Shown here: one piece after another, positions 61,501-64,000 of the stretch
Numbering within the stretch: position 1 is the first letter of the stretch
Layout: each line of letters opens with the position of its first letter
NCBI GenBank assembly: GCA_045588485.1
Contig: JAZNEI010000026.1
Coordinates: 1-64,000, forward strand
Length of the DNA: 64,000 bases
Direction: 5' to 3'
Origin: HGM04593 sp045588485
GTDB taxonomy: Bacteria; Bacteroidota; Bacteroidia; Bacteroidales; Bacteroidaceae
The notes under the pieces: generated by a model
What the model was told of the DNA's origin: nothing
What the model saw: the letters and a program-made list of their open reading frames with translations, nothing else
Database searches by the model: none
Program-made: the position numbers and the translations under genes

Positions 61501-64000
61501 TCTGTCCGAGTGACGGGCTTCCCACGATGCTGATGCGGTTCTTGGGGGTATCTTCGTCATACTCGCTGTATATGGTGGTGTTGCTTACATCCGATGCTCC
61601 GCTGTTGCGCAGTGTGTTACGGCGCACTTTTATATCAGTGAGCTTGTTCAGTGGAATATCTATCATATTCTCGGCAGGCCACACTGCGGTTGCGCCTGTG
61701 TTGCTGTATTTATCATACGAACCGTGTGGTGTAAGGGTCAGAGGAACTTCATATTCATAATAGTTGCTCTTGTAATCCGAGCCGAAACGTACGAAAAGCG
61801 ATACTTCGTTGTTCTTTAGGTCGGTCGCATCAATTTCGGGTGCCTCGGCGTGTATATATAGCTGTATGCGCTTATATTGTCTTACGTCGAGATTGCTTTT
61901 CTTGTATACGGCACGCGACTCTTTACTGCCTAGATTGTTTATCTGTAGCGAGAGCGACTGCTCATTGTCTTGACGCAGCTGTGGCTGCTCGGGGTCGAGG
62001 ATACGTGATATTCCGGGAGGAAGTACATAGTTAACGGGCTTTCGGTCGCCGTGCTCCTCTATGTTCACTGCCGACATTGTAAAGTCGCCTGTTATAGATG
62101 GCGAGGTGTTGTTTACCGATGCTATAGCCTGTTGATAGGGTCGCCAGTCACCGCGTATGAGCTGCATCGTGGCAAAGCGCACTGTGATAGGTTTGCGGAA
62201 TGATGTCATATACATTCGCATAAAACGTATCGAGGTGAAGTCGCGTATCGAACCAACGGCTTTTTCGTATTCGTTTATAGGTATGCGGAACTTGTACCAA
62301 TCGACGCTTTCGGTAGTGCCGTTGCGTAGCTTGGTCGAAACAGTGCGCTTGTCCGATATATAGTTGCGTCCAACCTGCATATCCTCGGGGCGCAGTGATA
62401 TACGATACTGGAAGTAGTTCTCGTACTCGTCCATAGTAAAATCCTGATTGACATCTTCGATGTCGGGAGTGGTTTTTGCTGCGCTGTTGTAGCTTTGGTT
62501 ATCGGATGATGCGGGTGAGTTGCCCTCGTTGTTGTTGAAATATTTATAGCGTTCTATGATGCCTTTCAAGGCAGCATCGTAGTCACCGCCTCTGAAATAG
62601 TGGTAGTTGTCGCCTGCCGGATCGCTGGCAATACTGTCGTACACCTCTTGACGCACTCGCCCTTTTATTGCTTCGAGATAGTTCTTGTAAGGGGTAAATT
62701 GTGCCTCCTCTTCGCTGCTGAGACCATCGAGACCAACATCCTGCTGGCCTCGGCTTCCTGCATTGTTGTCAAAGGCATATACAAGGCTCGATGTTGTGGG
62801 GACACGTCCGAATGCAGTCTCTTCGTAGCTGTATGTATTGCTGCTTGCCGGCAATCCGTTCTCGAAGAATTTTTTACCATCCTTCAGTATATCCTCGGAT
62901 ACTTCGCCGAGGTTTATGTACAGGTCGCCTCCCATACCTGCTTGTTCGTAGATAAAGGGGTCAAGCATCCAGAATTCGACATATTGTATGTTAGCTGTCT
63001 CGAAATCGGTTGTTCCCAATTGTCTTGTGATACCTCCCCAACGTTTCTCGGGGTCGTTCAGTTTACCCTCAAATGTCAGGTCGGGGTCGAGATTGTAAGG
63101 GCCTCTCTCATCGGGATAATAGGTGAGGTTCAACAATGATAATATCGAAGATTCGCCTTGTACGCTCTCTTTGTTGGGGAATAGCTCGCGTTCATATACC
63201 TCGCGTACATAATGGTTCGAGAGCTGCTCGATGTCGCTCTTTATGTGCGAGGGAGTAAGTGATGAACTGCGTCGCGTAAAGAGGGGGTCTATCGTGTACC
63301 AGCTGAGGCGGGCGCGATTGTATCCGGTTCTTATGTCGTTTGTGAGGTTGCTGTAGGGCATTCCTGTGGGGAGCGATGCAAGTACCCACGACGATGGCGA
63401 TGTAAGGTCAATGCCGTTCTCGGTACTCTCGAAGTCATCGATGTATGATGCCTGACTCTGTACTTCACTCGATGTTCCGGCATTCAGCTTTGCAAACTCG
63501 GCTGTCAGGTTTATCGATGATGGGGCAGTACAACTTATAAGGGGCAGGCGGTCGAGCATATTGGTGAGCCATTGGCTCTCTTTCTTCCACGAGATGTTTA
63601 TACCCCAGATGGTATTGTTGAGAGGCTCGGAGCCCATATCTACCTTCGAGGTAAGCGGCTTTTCGCGCAGTGTCATAAAGGTACCGCCAAAATTGAGGTC
63701 GTTCGAGAAGTCGTATTTCCAGTTGAGTCCAAGGACTGTCTTGCGCTGCATATTGAATAGCGTGTTGCTCTCTAACGAGACATTGACATTTGTTCCTGCA
63801 TCGATAATATTTTGGTTAAGGATGGTTACTATACCCGATGAGTAGTCGACCTGATAATCGACATTCTCGGTAAGTGTTACTCCTCCTGCGGTAACAACTA
63901 CAGAACCGCGTGGAATATTGCTTGAGCCAGTCTGTATTACATTTGCCGATGACCCTGTGTATTCGCCGATAAGATAGAATTTGTCTTTCTCGGCCATTTG
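58520..64000 (-). CDS. sprA: T9SS outer-membrane translocon protein SprA (Sov), C-terminal part
   Basis: At least 1826 codons of a very large outer-membrane protein; the frame is still open at the window edge, so the N-terminus (perhaps 500-600 residues, judging from known SprA size) is missing. The internal Met at 63997 is not the true start. SprA forms the 36-strand channel through which T9SS cargo crosses the outer membrane. Recognisable parts include YVEFWMLDPF, NEMRLLGF, a Lys-rich insertion near KKPKKGRPFTKE, and the final ADYTYSKMLTLSFYFDRQQT ending in MRFSLNR. The GH84 enzyme and C10 protease in this window are likely substrates. Confidence 0.93.
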   Translation of the reverse strand, partial: QMAEKDKFYLIGEYTGSSANVIQTGSSNIPRGSVVVTAGGVTLTENVDYQVDYSSGIVTILNQNIIDAGTNVNVSLESNTLFNMQRKTVLGLNWKYDFSNDLNFGGTFMTLREKPLTSKVDMGSEPLNNTIWGINISWKKESQWLTNMLDRLPLISCTAPSSINLTAEFAKLNAGTSSEVQSQASYIDDFESTENGIDLTSPSSWVLASLPTGMPYSNLTNDIRTGYNRARLSWYTIDPLFTRRSSSLTPSHIKSDIEQLSNHYVREVYERELFPNKESVQGESSILSLLNLTYYPDERGPYNLDPDLTFEGKLNDPEKRWGGITRQLGTTDFETANIQYVEFWMLDPFIYEQAGMGGDLYINLGEVSEDILKDGKKFFENGLPASSNTYSYEETAFGRVPTTSSLVYAFDNNAGSRGQQDVGLDGLSSEEEAQFTPYKNYLEAIKGRVRQEVYDSIASDPAGDNYHYFRGGDYDAALKGIIERYKYFNNNEGNSPASSDNQSYNSAAKTTPDIEDVNQDFTMDEYENYFQYRISLRPEDMQVGRNYISDKRTVSTKLRNGTTESVDWYKFRIPINEYEKAVGSIRDFTSIRFMRMYMTSFRKPITVRFATMQLIRGDWRPYQQAIASVNNTSPSITGDFTMSAVNIEEHGDRKPVNYVLPPGISRILDPEQPQLRQDNEQSLSLQINNLGSKESRAVYKKSNLDVRQYKRIQLYIHAEAPEIDATDLKNNEVSLFVRFGSDYKSNYYEYEVPLTLTPHGSYDKYSNTGATAVWPAENMIDIPLNKLTDIKVRRNTLRNSGASDVSNTTIYSEYDEDTPKNRISIVGSPSLGQIKVMMIGVRNNTSNAKSAVIWVNEMRLLGFENKSGWAAQGNLNLKLSDIGSIAAQGKIETAGFGGLEDKLASRSKDDYYRYTITGTMDFGRLLPKAAKVSLPTYYSFTEEVKSPLYSPFETDLLFEDVLDSYSGAARDSIRSIAEIRSTTRNFSLSNAKLNISSKMAMPYDPANFSFSYSYSRTDNSGSTIDWERRLNWKASVSYNYASPIKTIKPFEKMKGKSKWLKILKDFGINPLPQNITFNTDMTRNYQEMQARDLNATSGGSPIPLNFSQQFYWNRSFSIKWDPTTNLRMSLNTGTNAEIEEPYVPVNKKRYPNEYEIWKDSVKMSIQSMGRPLTYQQNFTASYSLPLNKMPIFEWLTADASYNASYNWARGNRISGVSYGNNISNKRNITINGNFNFEKLYNIIPYLEETNKRFASKRSGSSNRTGRKANNAKEKKPKKGRPFTKEITLVLDSAMPLNHGLKSKKITLTARTKDGKNYKLKYKVVDENSILIKSKDTVSLKLTITAKEKGEKSTFAKNMQYPTRLLMSVRNASISYTNSYAMSLPGFMPEVGDIFGQKSRNGIYAPGLDFAFGMTGDSYLRKAYERGWLLNNDSVSMQASSNAAEDLQLKMTLEPVTDLKIDLNASWTRNKSRNIQFMYAGMPHTESGGFSMTTISIGNSFGGGNADNNYKSSVYDKFVGSLETIRQRVEQRYEGSKYPAGSALAGETYNPANGGVDKYSADVMIPAFLEAYTSGSKKGLGDLFPSFMSMLPNWRVKYSGLSKLEFFKKYFKSVNIEHGYKSIYAMGSYSTYTTYMEYTNGIGFVNNTTTGMPVPSSRYNVGSVSINESFSPLFGVNVTTNNNITIGGKYIKSRVLNLSLTAIQMVETYSDEIALNVGYKIVGLKLFGGGKKANKSKNSVSNDLNIRGDFSYKNMSSLARSIDKGTTQATSGTKSFNYSLSADYTYSKMLTLSFYFDRQQTIPLISASSYPTTTTDFGVSMRFSLNR

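Overview
The window is bacterial chromosome from a member of the Bacteroidales (Bacteroidota). Evidence: a type IX secretion (T9SS) outer-membrane translocon gene (sprA/sov), two secreted enzymes whose C-termini look like T9SS sorting domains, a menaquinone gene, 2-oxoacid:ferredoxin oxidoreductase, DUF4271, DUF4878, DUF4369-type lipoproteins, and promoters of the Bacteroidota type (TTTG, about 20 bases, TAnnTTTG). The family (Muribaculaceae, Prevotellaceae or Bacteroidaceae) cannot be settled from the sequence alone. Nearly everything is housekeeping or envelope biology. I see no phage, transposase, plasmid gene or CRISPR array.

Layout. 1-470: non-coding, with a tandem 85-bp repeat (array A) and a palindromic terminator. 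0.5-5 kb (minus): porin, SLC13-type anion transporter, a LysO exporter split into two genes, an orphan ECF sigma factor, then tRNA-Gln. 5.4-8.3 kb: a four-gene amino-sugar operon (FemAB/GNAT-like transferase, two tandem FdtA-like ketoisomerases, PLP aminotransferase). 8.4-13.2 kb: a colinear run ahcY, LOG-family protein, DUF4271, hemD, rnpA, yidD, tatD. 13.2-20.7 kb: typA, a thioredoxin-like lipoprotein without CxxC, a YifB/ComM ATPase and a T9SS-tagged GH84 enzyme. 20.8-21.1 kb: repeat array B. 21.2-24.5 kb: a small membrane protein, a dynamin-like GTPase and a YcjF/DUF697-like membrane protein that look like one operon. 24.8-30.1 kb: rpsO, a TlpA-like lipoprotein and korAB. 30.2-32.7 kb: TonB-dependent receptor. 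33-37 kb (plus): efp, glycosyltransferase, radC-like, DUF59, lpxH-like, membrane protein. 37-39.4 kb: pta-ackA. 39.5-43.3 kb: acetyltransferase, menA, CPBP protease, repeat copy C, DUF4878 lipoprotein, VWA protein. 43.4-47.5 kb: fur, purA, zinc peptidase, hisS. 47.6-50.7 kb: AraC-type regulator with AlkD-like repair protein, TPR protein, formylglycine-enzyme-like lipoprotein. 50.7-58.5 kb: tRNA-Arg, T9SS-tagged C10 protease, TolC-Fur pair, CCA-adding enzyme, two hypotheticals. 58.5-64 kb: the C-terminal part of sprA, running off the window.

How the parts fit. SprA is the outer-membrane channel of T9SS, and the GH84 enzyme and C10 protease are likely cargo of that route. KorAB, Pta-AckA and MenA fit anaerobic metabolism with acetate output. 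The least explained items are the three-locus 85-bp repeat family, whose hairpin stem carries compensatory base changes and whose edge supplies promoter-like TATCTTTG boxes, and the small-protein/dynamin/DUF697-like operon beside one of those arrays.
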